A program made the position numbers and the translations under genes. From CALVGQ01 sp964369385 (lineage in GTDB: Bacteria > Bacillota_I > Bacilli_A > Erysipelotrichales > Erysipelotrichaceae): 64,000 nucleotides of DNA. Positions 8,742 through 16,825 of this stretch are shown here, in pieces. How positions within the stretch are numbered: the first letter of the stretch is position 1; each line of letters opens with the position of its first letter. The stretch is taken from NCBI GenBank assembly GCA_964369385.1, contig CAYJEY010000003.1, forward strand, positions 78,272-142,271, given 5' to 3'. The notes below the pieces were generated by a model. The model did no database searches and was not told the DNA's origin. It worked only from the letters and a program-made list of their open reading frames with translations.

Positions 8742-9086
8742 ATGACATCATTATTAGATGTAATTACCAATGAATTGAGTGCACATCATGCTGATAATAT
8801 CAAAGTTATTGATTTTAGAGGATTTAGTGCAGAATATGATTATTTTGTGATTGCAAGCGCATCTAATAGTCGCTTGTTAGGTGCAATCAGTGACTATGTA
8901 GAAAAGGGTGCAATTGAGCAAGGCTATGCAATTCGTACCATTGATGGTGATGGTGATAGTAAATGGATTGTAATGGATTTTTATGATGTTGTGGTGCATT
9001 TATTTATGGAAGAAGAAAGAATGTTTTATGGTTTAGATAAGCTATGGGCAGATCGACCTACAACATGCATCAATGCTCATGAATGA
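8742..9086 (+). CDS. rsfS: Ribosomal silencing factor RsfS
   Basis: A 114-aa member of the Iojap/YbeB family that binds ribosomal protein uL14 and blocks subunit joining under nutrient stress. Diagnostic stretches are VIDFRGFSAEYDYFVIASA, WIVMDFYDVVVHLF and the C-terminal LDKLWAD. It begins 1 nt after nadD-yqeK and overlaps yqeM by 14 nt. Confidence 0.95.
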   Translation: MTSLLDVITNELSAHHADNIKVIDFRGFSAEYDYFVIASASNSRLLGAISDYVEKGAIEQGYAIRTIDGDGDSKWIVMDFYDVVVHLFMEEERMFYGLDKLWADRPTTCINAHE

Positions 9087-9777
9087 GGCCGTAGCAAAAG
9101 TATATGATGAGTTAGTCGGTGATGAAGAGGCGACAAATCGATGGCTCAGTTTTACACAAAAATATGTAAAACAGGAACATTCAATTTTGGAGTTGGCAAG
9201 TGGTTCTGGAAATCTTGCAATTGTATTGAAAGAACTTGGTTATCAAGTTGTCGCTAGTGATATTTCTAACCAAATGCTTGATTCACTAAAAGAAAAATCG
9301 CGAGATATTGAAGCACATTGCATCAACATGTGTGATTTCCAACTTTATCGTAAGTTTGATGCCATACTATGTTATTGCGATAGTGTAAACTATCTTAAGT
9401 CATTCGATGAGTTAAAACAAATGATGCTTTGTGCAAAAGAACATCTGAATGATGATGGAGTAATTCTCTTCGATATGCATGCAAAGGAACGCTTAGACGA
9501 GTTTAGTGAAATGTATATTGAAGAAGGCGAATTAAGCCAATGTCAATATCAATGGACAATTGCTTCACAGGAAAAAAATATTCATCATCATTTTAGTTTT
9601 TGGTTTAAAGATGGTGTATTTCTACAAGAGTCTCATCAACAAATTGTGTATGATCCACAAATTGTAGAGACAATGATGAAGGAACTCGGTTTTGAAGTTT
9701 CATTTTGGACGGACTTTGATATTAAAGGAGTTCAACCAGGTGAAAAAATATTTGTAGTAGGGAGGAAGATAAAATGA
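9073..9777 (+). CDS. yqeM: Class I SAM-dependent methyltransferase YqeM
   Basis: A 234-aa Rossmann-fold methyltransferase. The SAM-binding motif I is LELASGSGNLAIVL near residue 40 and the acidic motif II is ASDIS. YqeM occupies this slot in the Bacillus operon, but its substrate is unknown. A start at 9079 is equally possible because both ATGs lie inside rsfS. It overlaps mtnN by 4 nt. Confidence 0.88.
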   Translation: MLMNEAVAKVYDELVGDEEATNRWLSFTQKYVKQEHSILELASGSGNLAIVLKELGYQVVASDISNQMLDSLKEKSRDIEAHCINMCDFQLYRKFDAILCYCDSVNYLKSFDELKQMMLCAKEHLNDDGVILFDMHAKERLDEFSEMYIEEGELSQCQYQWTIASQEKNIHHHFSFWFKDGVFLQESHQQIVYDPQIVETMMKELGFEVSFWTDFDIKGVQPGEKIFVVGRKIK

Positions 9778-10478
9778 TCGCAATCATAGGCGCAATGAAT
9801 GAAGAAGTAAAAGCAATTACTGATCGCATGAGTGAAGTAAAAGAAGAAGTGATTAATAATGTTACCTTTTATCGCGGATTGATGTCAGGAAAAGAAGTGG
9901 TTGTAATGTTGAGTGGAATTGGTAAGGTAAAAGCAGCTATTTCTACATGTAACTTGTTTACTCATTATGATGTAGAGGCAGTAGTAAATATTGGTACTGC
10001 TGGAGGGTTATCTGATCAACAAAAAACATTAGATGTGGTTGTATCTACTGCTGTAGCACCACATGATTTTGATGGTCCTGGAAACTCAGGTATCTTTACA
10101 AAAGGAATGGATCAAAATCCACTGGCTTTTAGCGCAGATAGTAAATTAATTGAGTTAGTCACAAAAATCATTGATGTAAATGATCGTGTCTTTGTAGGTG
10201 AAATCGTAAGTGGGGATATGTTCATTTATAAAAATGAACAAGTTGAAAAAATAACACGTGAATTTCCAAATGCACTATGTGCAGAAATGGAAGCAGCATC
10301 TGTTGGAGAAGTATGTACACACTACAATAAACCATTTGTAGTTATTCGCTCTTTAAGCGATGTGGCTGTAGTTGAGGGGAGTGAAATGCACTTTGATGAA
10401 TATGTAGTGCTTGCAAGTGAACGTAGTGCTATATGGTGTCAAAAGTTCGTAGAGGAGTATAAAAACACTACACTATGA
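9774..10478 (+). CDS. mtnN: 5'-methylthioadenosine/S-adenosylhomocysteine nucleosidase
   Basis: A 234-aa nucleosidase that removes adenine from MTA and SAH, relieving product inhibition of methyltransferases and giving S-ribosylhomocysteine. The start IGAMNEEV supplies the catalytic Glu, followed by SGIGKVKA, NIGTAGGL, AEMEAASVGEV with the substrate-binding Glu, and SLSDVA with the catalytic Asp. Length is typical. It overlaps the upstream methyltransferase gene and the next gene by 4 nt each, so all three are translationally coupled. Confidence 0.95.
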   Translation: MIAIIGAMNEEVKAITDRMSEVKEEVINNVTFYRGLMSGKEVVVMLSGIGKVKAAISTCNLFTHYDVEAVVNIGTAGGLSDQQKTLDVVVSTAVAPHDFDGPGNSGIFTKGMDQNPLAFSADSKLIELVTKIIDVNDRVFVGEIVSGDMFIYKNEQVEKITREFPNALCAEMEAASVGEVCTHYNKPFVVIRSLSDVAVVEGSEMHFDEYVVLASERSAIWCQKFVEEYKNTTL

Positions 10479-11074
10479 TGATGTGGCTAGAGAACTTCAT
10501 ACAACAGATTTCATCAATTGATTTTTGGGTTGAATTATTTAGCTATTTTAGGGGATTTGGACCAGTTGCACCAATACTACTTGCAATGATTGAAAGCTTT
10601 ATACCAGCATTACCACTGATGGTTATAGTTACATTTAATATCGGAGCGTATGGAGCCGTGCTTGGTTTTCTTTATTCGTGGTTAGGAAATGTAATAGGTT
10701 CTACACTGGTATTCTTGTTTTTTAGAGTGATAGTGAAGAAGTATCTATATCATCACCTACAGAAATTTAAACCAACAAAAAAGGCATTAGAATGGGTAAG
10801 AAACACAAATCAAAGTATCTTGTTTATCATTTCGATATTTCCATTTACTCCAAGTTCTTTAGTGAATGTAAGTTTTGGGTTATCTGACTTTAGTAAGAAA
10901 ACATTCATTATTACAATACTTTGCGCAAAGTTATTTATGATGCTTTTCCTTACTGTATTTGGTAATAGTATATTTCTTGCCTTTGAGCAACCACTGTATT
11001 TGGTATTAGCAATTCTCTTATTAGTTGTGTTACTGCTGTTATCAAAATATTTCTCAAATAAACACGGATTATAG
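10475..11074 (+). CDS. TVP38/TMEM64 (VTT domain) family membrane protein
   Basis: A 199-aa integral membrane protein with about five hydrophobic segments. It shows the VTT/DedA-like pattern: a re-entrant ESFIPALPLMVIV loop, GSTLVFLFFR, the conserved IFPFTPSSLVN loop with the proline pair, and SGLSDFS-like residues after it. The family acts in lipid scrambling or transport and membrane homeostasis; the specific role here is unknown. It is the last gene of the operon, overlapping mtnN by 4 nt, with a terminator at its stop codon. Confidence 0.85.
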   Translation: MMMWLENFIQQISSIDFWVELFSYFRGFGPVAPILLAMIESFIPALPLMVIVTFNIGAYGAVLGFLYSWLGNVIGSTLVFLFFRVIVKKYLYHHLQKFKPTKKALEWVRNTNQSILFIISIFPFTPSSLVNVSFGLSDFSKKTFIITILCAKLFMMLFLTVFGNSIFLAFEQPLYLVLAILLLVVLLLLSKYFSNKHGL

Positions 11075-11104
11075 AATTAATGCTATGCATTAGTTCTTTT
11101 TTTG
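11074..11104 (+). terminator. Terminator of the yqeG-VTT operon
   Basis: A 10-bp stem with one G-U pair (11074-11083 with 11087-11096), a 3-nt loop and a T tract to 11104. It overlaps the stop codon of the last gene. Confidence 0.88.
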
Positions 11105-11378
11105 TCGAAGTTTGTAAAAAAACACAATTTTTTTGTAATGTTTAGTAACTGATTTCTTGATTTTGTATAATAATTAAGCTATTTTAACAATTAAAGCAAT
11201 ATTTTAATCAAAATCTATACTTAGTTTCTTGTATTATATAAAAATCTATACATCACCTACAATTTTATATATCATAAATATAATTTATAATTTTATGTAT
11301 ATTATATGTAAATATTCAAGAGTTTTTTATACAGCTTTTTTTTGATTCATCTTTAATTTTTTGTGTATTGTATATAGC
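11105..11378. other. Long AT-rich intergenic stretch
   Basis: Nearly 300 bases before the next promoter hold no convincing gene on either strand. The sequence is strongly AT-rich with short A and T runs. A TATAAT (11166-11171) lies 13 bp after GTAACTGA (11145-11152), and the same 8-mer recurs at 11992-11999 upstream of the TPR regulator. This could mark a regulator site or chance in AT-rich DNA. Confidence 0.4.
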
Positions 11379-11407
11379 TTGACTTACATTTGAACTATTC
11401 CTATAAT
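11379..11407 (+). promoter_or_regulatory. Strong sigma-A promoter of the 126-aa secreted protein
   Basis: TTGACT (11379-11384) and TATAAT (11402-11407) at the ideal 17-bp spacing. An imperfect 16-bp palindrome (11423-11438, centred on GGCC) lies just downstream of the expected start point, flanked by a direct ACAGTT repeat, and could be an operator. The leader to the ATG is about 60 nt. Confidence 0.85.
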
Positions 11408-11474
11408 GGAGACAGTTTTAAGTTTCTTGGCCAGGAAAACAGTTAAACTAAACTAATCTAAAGGAGAATAGAAA

Positions 11475-11855
11475 ATGAAAAAATTAGTTAAAGTAGCATT
11501 AGCATCACTGTTAGCACTAGCGTTATTTGTAGTATCACCTGCAGCACACGGTAATCCAGAAATTACTGCAATTGAAGATCCAACAAATTTATGTGTATTA
11601 CTTGATGGGAATGAACCAGCACTTCCAAGCACACTTACAGCTACTGTCGATGGTGTCGAAGTTGAAGTTGATGTTACTTGGCAATTACTTGGGGATACGC
11701 CATTCTCTACAACAACTGAAGGAACATATTCATATCAAGCACTAGTTGATGTTACATACGATATTTCAAGTGATGTAAATCTACCAACTATAGATATTAT
11801 CGTCATCGCTAACGGTAATGCTAAAATTGGTGGATGTGCACTGTGTGATCATTAG
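11475..11855 (+). CDS. Small secreted protein with Ig-like fold, function unknown
   Basis: A 126-aa protein with a classical signal peptide (MKKLVK, hydrophobic core, cleavage likely after the AAHG region near residue 26). The mature part of about 100 residues has the pattern of a bacterial Ig-like domain (LPSTLTATVDG followed by VDVTWQ, then GTYSYQA). The C-terminus GGCALCDH is unusual, with two of the three cysteines in the protein. It has a strong promoter, an aaaggag ribosome site and its own hairpin, so it may be abundant. The next gene encodes a TPR regulator of the class that often answers to exported peptides; a link is only inference. Confidence 0.8.
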   Translation: MKKLVKVALASLLALALFVVSPAAHGNPEITAIEDPTNLCVLLDGNEPALPSTLTATVDGVEVEVDVTWQLLGDTPFSTTTEGTYSYQALVDVTYDISSDVNLPTIDIIVIANGNAKIGGCALCDH

Positions 11856-11870
11856 AATGAAATTCATGAA

Positions 11871-11904
11871 ATGCCTCTCATTGAGAGGCATTATACTGGT
11901 TTTA
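11871..11904 (+). terminator. Hairpin, probable terminator
   Basis: A perfect 9-bp stem (11871-11879 with 11883-11891) and 3-nt loop follow the small secreted protein by 15 nt. The tail has few consecutive T residues, so termination may be partial. Confidence 0.65.
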
Positions 11905-12060
11905 TATATGATGCTCGTTGTATAATTTTTATCGAATTAGTTGAATAATAAAATGATATAAATAATTTGAATCGTTTTATGTAATTATTTTGTAACTGAC
12001 GAATTATATAATTTAAAGTAAGAAATACTTGATTTCTTTATGAAGATAGGGGAGTTTTAA

Positions 12061-13287
12061 ATGAAAGAGAATCAATTAGGAGCATTTTTAAAAGCAACAC
12101 GTATTTATAATGAAATAAATAAAAAGGAGATTTCAGATTACTGTGGAATCTCTGTAACATTTATAACAAAAGTAGAACAAGAGAAAGGTTTCGTGAGTGT
12201 TAGTGAGGATACACTTGACCTTTGGTTAGAATGTTTAGGAACTTCTTATCACTATAACTTAGAAACTGTAAGCATTCTGGACAATGTTAAAGAATTCTAC
12301 AACCGATTTATAGATGGTGACTATGAATCCATGAAGATAATATATGATAAGATATGCCAAGATAGTATTACTACTAATTGTGCATTTGCAGAATACTTGC
12401 TTTTGAAATTTGGATATGAATTGATTGTTACATGCGATAAAAACGAGTGTGATTTGTACTACAAAATCATAAAGGAAATTTATGAGCACTATACTAGTGA
12501 TTTATTACAAGTATACCACTTAATGACTGCGATATATCTTCGTGATTTTTATCCTGATGAAGTTAATAAAGTGTTCACTGATTTACAATGTGCTATGCAA
12601 GTCTGTACTGAAGATAAAGTTATGGGGATGATTTATTTTCAAAGAGGGAATATTAATATTCGCCTAGGAAACTATATTGCTGCACTTGAAGATACACGTA
12701 AAGCTAAAGAATTGTTCCAGTCGACGCATAACTTCACAAGGACAGCTGCAGCGCTTATGCACATGGGAATTATTTACCTACATTTAAAAGATTATAATTA
12801 TGCGATTAAAATGTATGATGAGTCTATAATAATTGCAACTAAAATGAACTGTACAAACTTGCTTGCCTTGAATCATGCAAACATTGCTTGGGCTAATATA
12901 TTGACTAAGAAGTATAATTTGGTACATAGTAGTGTTGTTGAATCATTAAAGAATGGGCATAAAGTACGTGGAGTATTCGTCAACTGTGCATATGCATTCT
13001 ATAAGTTAGGGGATAAAGTTAATAGTAATCTTTGGGTGGAAAAAGGTTTAAAAGAGTGCAAAACTAAGAATGTGTACTATCAGTTTTTGAAGGCAATAAA
13101 AGACTTTAATAATAAACCTGATAAGAAGGTAGAAGTACTTGAGAAGTTAATTGTTCGATTAGAGACTAAAGAAGAATATTATTTTGAGATACTCGTATTA
13201 TTGTACAATGAAGTTGTTGAAGCAAAACTTGATATGGACAAGCACCATGAAGCTGTGGCGTACTTGAAAAGATTGGTTGAACTTTAA
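12061..13287 (+). CDS. HTH and TPR transcriptional regulator, RRNPP/Rgg-like
   Basis: A 408-aa protein. Residues about 5-60 form an XRE-type helix-turn-helix (LGAFLKATRIYNEI, then ISDYCGISVTFITKVE). The rest is helical with TPR-like repeats, for example GMIYFQRGNINIRLGNYIAAL and AALMHMGIIYLHLKDYNYAI. This is the architecture of the RRNPP family (Rgg, PlcR, PrgX), where the TPR part binds imported signalling peptides. It has its own AT-rich upstream region and a gggg ribosome site. No short propeptide gene is obvious directly downstream; the secreted 126-aa protein upstream is the nearest exported product. The specific ligand and targets are unknown. Confidence 0.82.
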   Translation: MKENQLGAFLKATRIYNEINKKEISDYCGISVTFITKVEQEKGFVSVSEDTLDLWLECLGTSYHYNLETVSILDNVKEFYNRFIDGDYESMKIIYDKICQDSITTNCAFAEYLLLKFGYELIVTCDKNECDLYYKIIKEIYEHYTSDLLQVYHLMTAIYLRDFYPDEVNKVFTDLQCAMQVCTEDKVMGMIYFQRGNINIRLGNYIAALEDTRKAKELFQSTHNFTRTAAALMHMGIIYLHLKDYNYAIKMYDESIIIATKMNCTNLLALNHANIAWANILTKKYNLVHSSVVESLKNGHKVRGVFVNCAYAFYKLGDKVNSNLWVEKGLKECKTKNVYYQFLKAIKDFNNKPDKKVEVLEKLIVRLETKEEYYFEILVLLYNEVVEAKLDMDKHHEAVAYLKRLVEL

Positions 13288-13353
13288 TCCATTCTTCTGT
13301 TGCATTTTCTGCTGTTATTTGAGAAAATAAGAGGGTACGGAAGGTGAATGTAT

Positions 13354-13683
13354 ATGGAAAAAAGATGTAATCTTGATATTAAGTCAATATTAGACACAGA
13401 GTTTCATGTTGATTATAAAGGCTACTCACCATTAGAAGTAGATAAATTTTTGGATTTAGTTATTGAAGACTATCAGTTTTATGACGAACGTATTGCTGCA
13501 ATGAATGAACAATATTTAATGCAGGAGCGTACGATTGCTTCTTTAAAGGCGAAAGTAATTGAGCTAGAAGGTAAGGCAAAAGTAATTGATGAGATGGACA
13601 GTTCGCAAGTGTCTAATTTAGATTTGTTGAAACGTATATCTAAGTTAGAAGAAATTGTCTACAAAACACACGAAGTAAAATAA
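13354..13683 (+). CDS. gpsB: Cell division protein GpsB (DivIVA-like)
   Basis: A 109-aa DivIVA/GpsB family protein that links division and peptidoglycan synthesis at the septum. The N-terminal lipid-binding motif is visible as ILDTEFHVDYKGYSPLEVDKFLD, given here in two parts (ILDTEFHVDYKGY, SPLEVDKFLD), and coiled-coil heptads follow to the end. I prefer the ATG at 13354, which is spaced better from the ggaaggtg site than the ATG at 13348. As in Bacillus, rnpB follows. Here the RNA begins right at the gpsB stop codon. Confidence 0.9.
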   Translation: MEKRCNLDIKSILDTEFHVDYKGYSPLEVDKFLDLVIEDYQFYDERIAAMNEQYLMQERTIASLKAKVIELEGKAKVIDEMDSSQVSNLDLLKRISKLEEIVYKTHEVK

Positions 13684-14021
13684 TACACTCGGGTAATCGC
13701 TGACGTAAGTTAGAGGAAAGTCCATGCTCGCACAATCTGAGATGATTGTAGTGTTTGTGCTGATTGAAAAAATAAAATCTGGCAGGTTAAACTGACGGCT
13801 GAGTCAAACTCTAAGGGAAACTATGAGTAAGACCTTTAAAAGTGTCACAGTGACGTAGTCTAATCGGAAACGATTAGAGTGGAACGAGATAAACCCCGCA
13901 AGCGAGAAACCCAAATTTGGTAGGGGAATTCGATGGAACGAAATGAAGTGAAGTTGGAGCAGAGATGCAGATAAATGGTTACCACCTTGTAAAAGGGACA
14001 GAACATGGCTTATAGAGTGTA
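13684..14021 (+). ncRNA. rnpB: RNase P RNA, Bacillus (class B) type
   Basis: The catalytic RNA of RNase P, which matures tRNA 5' ends. Conserved blocks are GGGTAATCGCTG after P1, AGAGGAAAGTCCATGCTCGC (CR-I), CACAGTGACG, TGGAACG, AAACCC with AAATTTGGTAGGGG, and the 3' block ACATGGCTTATAGA. P1 is formed by TACACTC (13684-13690) and GAGTGTA (14015-14021), which sets both ends. The layout follows the low-GC Gram-positive type. The 5' end touches the gpsB stop codon and I see no good promoter in the last part of gpsB, so the RNA may be cut from a gpsB-rnpB transcript. Confidence 0.95.
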
Positions 14022-14022
14022 A

Positions 14023-14058
14023 ATGAAGGGAAGAGCATTGCTCTTCCTTTCATTTTTT
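14023..14058 (+). terminator. Terminator of rnpB
   Basis: A 14-bp stem with one G-U pair (14023-14036 with 14040-14053), a 3-nt loop and a T run to 14058. Confidence 0.93.
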
Positions 14059-14065
14059 AGATGGG

Positions 14066-14094
14066 TTTACATTTATAGATGTGATTGTTATAAT
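14066..14094 (+). promoter_or_regulatory. Promoter of rodZ-pgsA(-recA)
   Basis: TTTACA (14066-14071) and TATAAT (14089-14094) with a 17-bp spacer, 29 bp ahead of the rodZ start codon. Confidence 0.83.
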
Positions 14095-14123
14095 GTAGAG
14101 AGGTATAATAAAGGTGGATAAAG

Positions 14124-15035
14124 ATGAAAGATATTGGTTCAAAATTACGTGCTAGAAGAGAAGAATTAGGACTTAGTATTGAAGAGTTAAGTATTAAAAC
14201 TAAAATCCAACCCCACTATTTAAGAGCATTAGAAGAGGGGAACATTGAGTTTTTTAGTGATGATGTTTCTTATTTAAAATATTTTATGAGATTTTATTGT
14301 AAAGCTATTGAATTTGATTTTGAGGAAATACGCCCTGAATTTGATCAGCGCATTGCGAAATATCAAGATACTGTGGTTTTAAAGAAGGTAGAAGTAGATA
14401 CACATCTTAAGAATTTGGTGAAGCAAAGAATTAATGAATCAAATGCTTCTTTAAAATTAGAAAAAAAACGTATTGATTATTCATTGATAAGCTTTATCTT
14501 AGTCGTTATTGTCATTGTTGGGTGTGTTGTGTTTTTTTCGATTACATATGGTCCAGGGATTTTTGAGAGTTGGTTTGGAGGAAATGATAAGCCGATTGTA
14601 GAGGTGACTCCATTACCAAGTACAACGCCAAGTACAACTCCTGAGGCTACAGAAACACCAGAAGTTGTTTCTCCAGAAAATTTACCGTTGATTGTTACAC
14701 CGGTAGAAAGTAACTATGGAAGATTCGACACTTATGAGTTAAGAGGGTGGAGTACAAACGAACTTGTTTCAATTCGCGTAGACTATGGTGTTGAAACTTG
14801 GATGCAAGTACTAATAGATGATGTGGTTACGAATAATCCTGCATCAAAGATCTATCAAGCAGGAGAATCAATGGAAGTACTTCAAAATGCGACAGATGAT
14901 TTAGTAATCACATTACATTTTGGAAAATTAAGTGGTAATGTGATTTATATTAATAATCAAGAATACACGTTAGCAGATGATGTAAAAGATATAACAGGGA
15001 GTCAACGGATTCACTTTATCTTAAAAGGAGAGTAA
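14124..15035 (+). CDS. rodZ: RodZ/YmfM-like cytoskeletal membrane protein
   Basis: A 303-aa bitopic protein. Residues 1-70 are a RodZ-type helix-turn-helix (IGSKLRARREELGLSIEEL, LEEGN), which in RodZ contacts MreB. A single transmembrane segment lies at about 121-141 after a Lys-rich stretch, then a Pro/Thr/Ser linker, then an outside beta-rich domain (about 190-303) of the DUF4115 kind, ending in LHFGKLSGNVIYINNQEY. In Bacillus the homologue ymfM also precedes pgsA. It likely acts in rod-shape or cell-wall elongation. It ends 1 nt before pgsA. Confidence 0.87.
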   Translation: MKDIGSKLRARREELGLSIEELSIKTKIQPHYLRALEEGNIEFFSDDVSYLKYFMRFYCKAIEFDFEEIRPEFDQRIAKYQDTVVLKKVEVDTHLKNLVKQRINESNASLKLEKKRIDYSLISFILVVIVIVGCVVFFSITYGPGIFESWFGGNDKPIVEVTPLPSTTPSTTPEATETPEVVSPENLPLIVTPVESNYGRFDTYELRGWSTNELVSIRVDYGVETWMQVLIDDVVTNNPASKIYQAGESMEVLQNATDDLVITLHFGKLSGNVIYINNQEYTLADDVKDITGSQRIHFILKGE

Positions 15036-15036
15036 C

Positions 15037-15639
15037 ATGAACTTACCAAATAAATTGACAGTATTAAGAATATGTATGATTCCAATATTGATTTTAGTAT
15101 ATGTTTTCCCGTATGCACAATTTGATATCGACGTGATGGTTTTCCAAGTGGGGGGACCAGCAGGGATATCGTTATCATTAGTGAATTTAGTGGTCTTAGG
15201 AATTTTTATTGTAGCAAGTATCACTGACTATGTGGATGGATACATTGCTAGAAAGTATAATCTTGTAACAACTTTTGGGAAGTTTATGGATCCAATCGCG
15301 GATAAATTACTTGTGAATACAATGTTTATCTTATTTGCATCAGATGGACTTATTCCAGTATTGCCTGTATTGCTTATGATTGGACGAGATACATTAGTAG
15401 ATGGTTGTCGTCTAATAGCGAGTAATTCGGGAGTTGTCGTTGCAGCTGGTTTTTTAGGAAAATTAAAAACAGTAATGCAAATGTTGACAGTCTCTTTAAT
15501 TTTGTTGAACAACCTACCGTTTGAACTATATCGTATACCACTTACTGACTTTGCATTGTGGTTTACTACATTTGTGAGTGTAACGGGTGGAGTAGGATAT
15601 TTTAATCAAGTAAAAGAGTTTATTTTTGAAAGTAAATAG
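15037..15639 (+). CDS. pgsA: CDP-diacylglycerol-glycerol-3-phosphate 3-phosphatidyltransferase
   Basis: A 200-aa membrane enzyme making phosphatidylglycerophosphate, the committed step to phosphatidylglycerol. The CDP-alcohol phosphotransferase motif is complete: D-x2-DG-x2-AR-x8-G-x3-D-x3-D, seen as DYVDGYIARKY with GKFMDPIADK. About five hydrophobic segments are present. Its position between rodZ and recA is as in Bacillus, except that cinA is missing between pgsA and recA. Confidence 0.95.
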   Translation: MNLPNKLTVLRICMIPILILVYVFPYAQFDIDVMVFQVGGPAGISLSLVNLVVLGIFIVASITDYVDGYIARKYNLVTTFGKFMDPIADKLLVNTMFILFASDGLIPVLPVLLMIGRDTLVDGCRLIASNSGVVVAAGFLGKLKTVMQMLTVSLILLNNLPFELYRIPLTDFALWFTTFVSVTGGVGYFNQVKEFIFESK

Positions 15640-15684
15640 GAAACTAGAGTTAATACAGTAAATAATAATTAGGAGGATGAAGTC

Positions 15685-16695
15685 ATGAGTGATAAAAGTA
15701 AAAAAGATAATCGTGATGCTTTATTACAAGAAGCATTAAAAACAATTGAAAAACAATATGGAAAAGGTTCGATAATGAAGTTGGGAGACCGTACAAGTGT
15801 AGATATTGATGCCATTAGTTCTGGTTCGATTTCTGTTGATAATGCATTAGGTATAGGTGGATATCCAAAAGGAAGAATTATCGAAATTTATGGACCTGAA
15901 TCTTCAGGGAAAACAACACTTGCGCTTCATGCGATTGCCGAGTGTCAAAAAGCGGGAGGACGTGCAGCATTTATTGATGCAGAGAATGCGATTGATCCGA
16001 CATATGCGAAAAACCTTGGAGTAAATATTGATGAGTTAATTTTATCTCAACCAGATTCTGGTGAACAAGCTTTGGAAATTACTGAATTATTAATTCGTAG
16101 TGGAGCAATTGACTTAATTGTAATTGACTCTGTTGCAGCACTTGTACCACAAGCTGAATTAGATGGTGAAATGTCAGATTCACAAGTGGGATTACAAGCT
16201 CGACTAATGTCGAAAGCGATGCGTAAGCTTGCGGGAGTGATGAATAAGAGTCTATGTACTGCTATCTTCATTAACCAATTACGTGAAAAAGTTGGAATCA
16301 TGTTTGGGAATCCAGAAACTACTCCGGGTGGCCGTGCTCTAAAATTCTATTCGTCAATTCGTATTGATGTAAGAAAAGGAGAAGCCTTAAAAGTAGGAAC
16401 TGATATTATTGGAAACAAAGTAAATGTTAAAATTGTTAAGAATAAAGTAGCTCCACCATTCAAAATTGCTCCAGTTGAAATTATGTATGGAGAAGGAATA
16501 AGTCATATTGGAGAAGTTATCACTTTAGGTGTCGATTTAGAAATCATCCAGAAGAGTGGGGCATGGTTTTCATATAATGGAGAAAAAATTGGACAAGGTC
16601 GTGATGCAGTTCGTCAGTTTTTGATCGCAAATCCAAATATGGATGAAGAAATTACAAATAAAATAAAAGAAAAATTATTTAACCGAGAGAAGTAA
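15685..16695 (+). CDS. recA: Recombinase RecA
   Basis: A 336-aa DNA strand-exchange ATPase that also triggers LexA self-cleavage. Walker A is GPESSGKTT near residue 70, Walker B is [10 protein letters not shown], and L1/L2 regions are seen around [12 protein letters not shown] and GNPETTPGG. The ribosome site aggagg is good. The last 40 residues are short and lysine-rich rather than strongly acidic. I saw no obvious LexA box in the 45 nt upstream, so expression from the rodZ promoter is plausible. The terminator overlaps the stop codon. Confidence 0.98.
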   Translation: MSDKSKKDNRDALLQEALKTIEKQYGKGSIMKLGDRTSVDIDAISSGSISVDNALGIGGYPKGRIIEIYGPESSGKTTLALHAIAECQKAGGRAAFIDAENAIDPTYAKNLGVNIDELILSQPDSGEQALEITELLIRSGAIDLIVIDSVAALVPQAELDGEMSDSQVGLQARLMSKAMRKLAGVMNKSLCTAIFINQLREKVGIMFGNPETTPGGRALKFYSSIRIDVRKGEALKVGTDIIGNKVNVKIVKNKVAPPFKIAPVEIMYGEGISHIGEVITLGVDLEIIQKSGAWFSYNGEKIGQGRDAVRQFLIANPNMDEEITNKIKEKLFNREK

Positions 16696-16709
16696 ATCTC
16701 GGTTTTTTT
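16681..16709 (+). terminator. Terminator of recA
   Basis: An 8-bp stem (16681-16688 with 16697-16704) encloses the recA stop codon in its loop and is followed by a run of T residues. Confidence 0.88.
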
Positions 16710-16748
16710 AATGGATATGTAAAAAAAATAAGGAATTTGGTTTATTGC

Positions 16749-16777
16749 TTGTGAAAACGCTTAAAAAAAGGTATGAT
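16749..16777 (+). promoter_or_regulatory. Probable promoter of rny
   Basis: TTGTGA (16749-16754) and TATGAT (16772-16777) with a 17-bp spacer. The -35 region also resembles a cre box with two mismatches, which I do not count as a site. Confidence 0.7.
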
Positions 16778-16825
16778 ATAGAGGAGTAGTGAACTCAAAA
16801 GTAATACAGATGGAGGATATGAGAG

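Noticed and set aside
11105..11378. Riboswitch or small RNA in the AT-rich gap
   Set aside because: No conserved riboswitch core, stable stem or terminator can be seen in it.
16749..16767. cre-like box at the rny promoter
   Set aside because: Two defined positions of the cre consensus do not match, unlike the perfect box at 58778.
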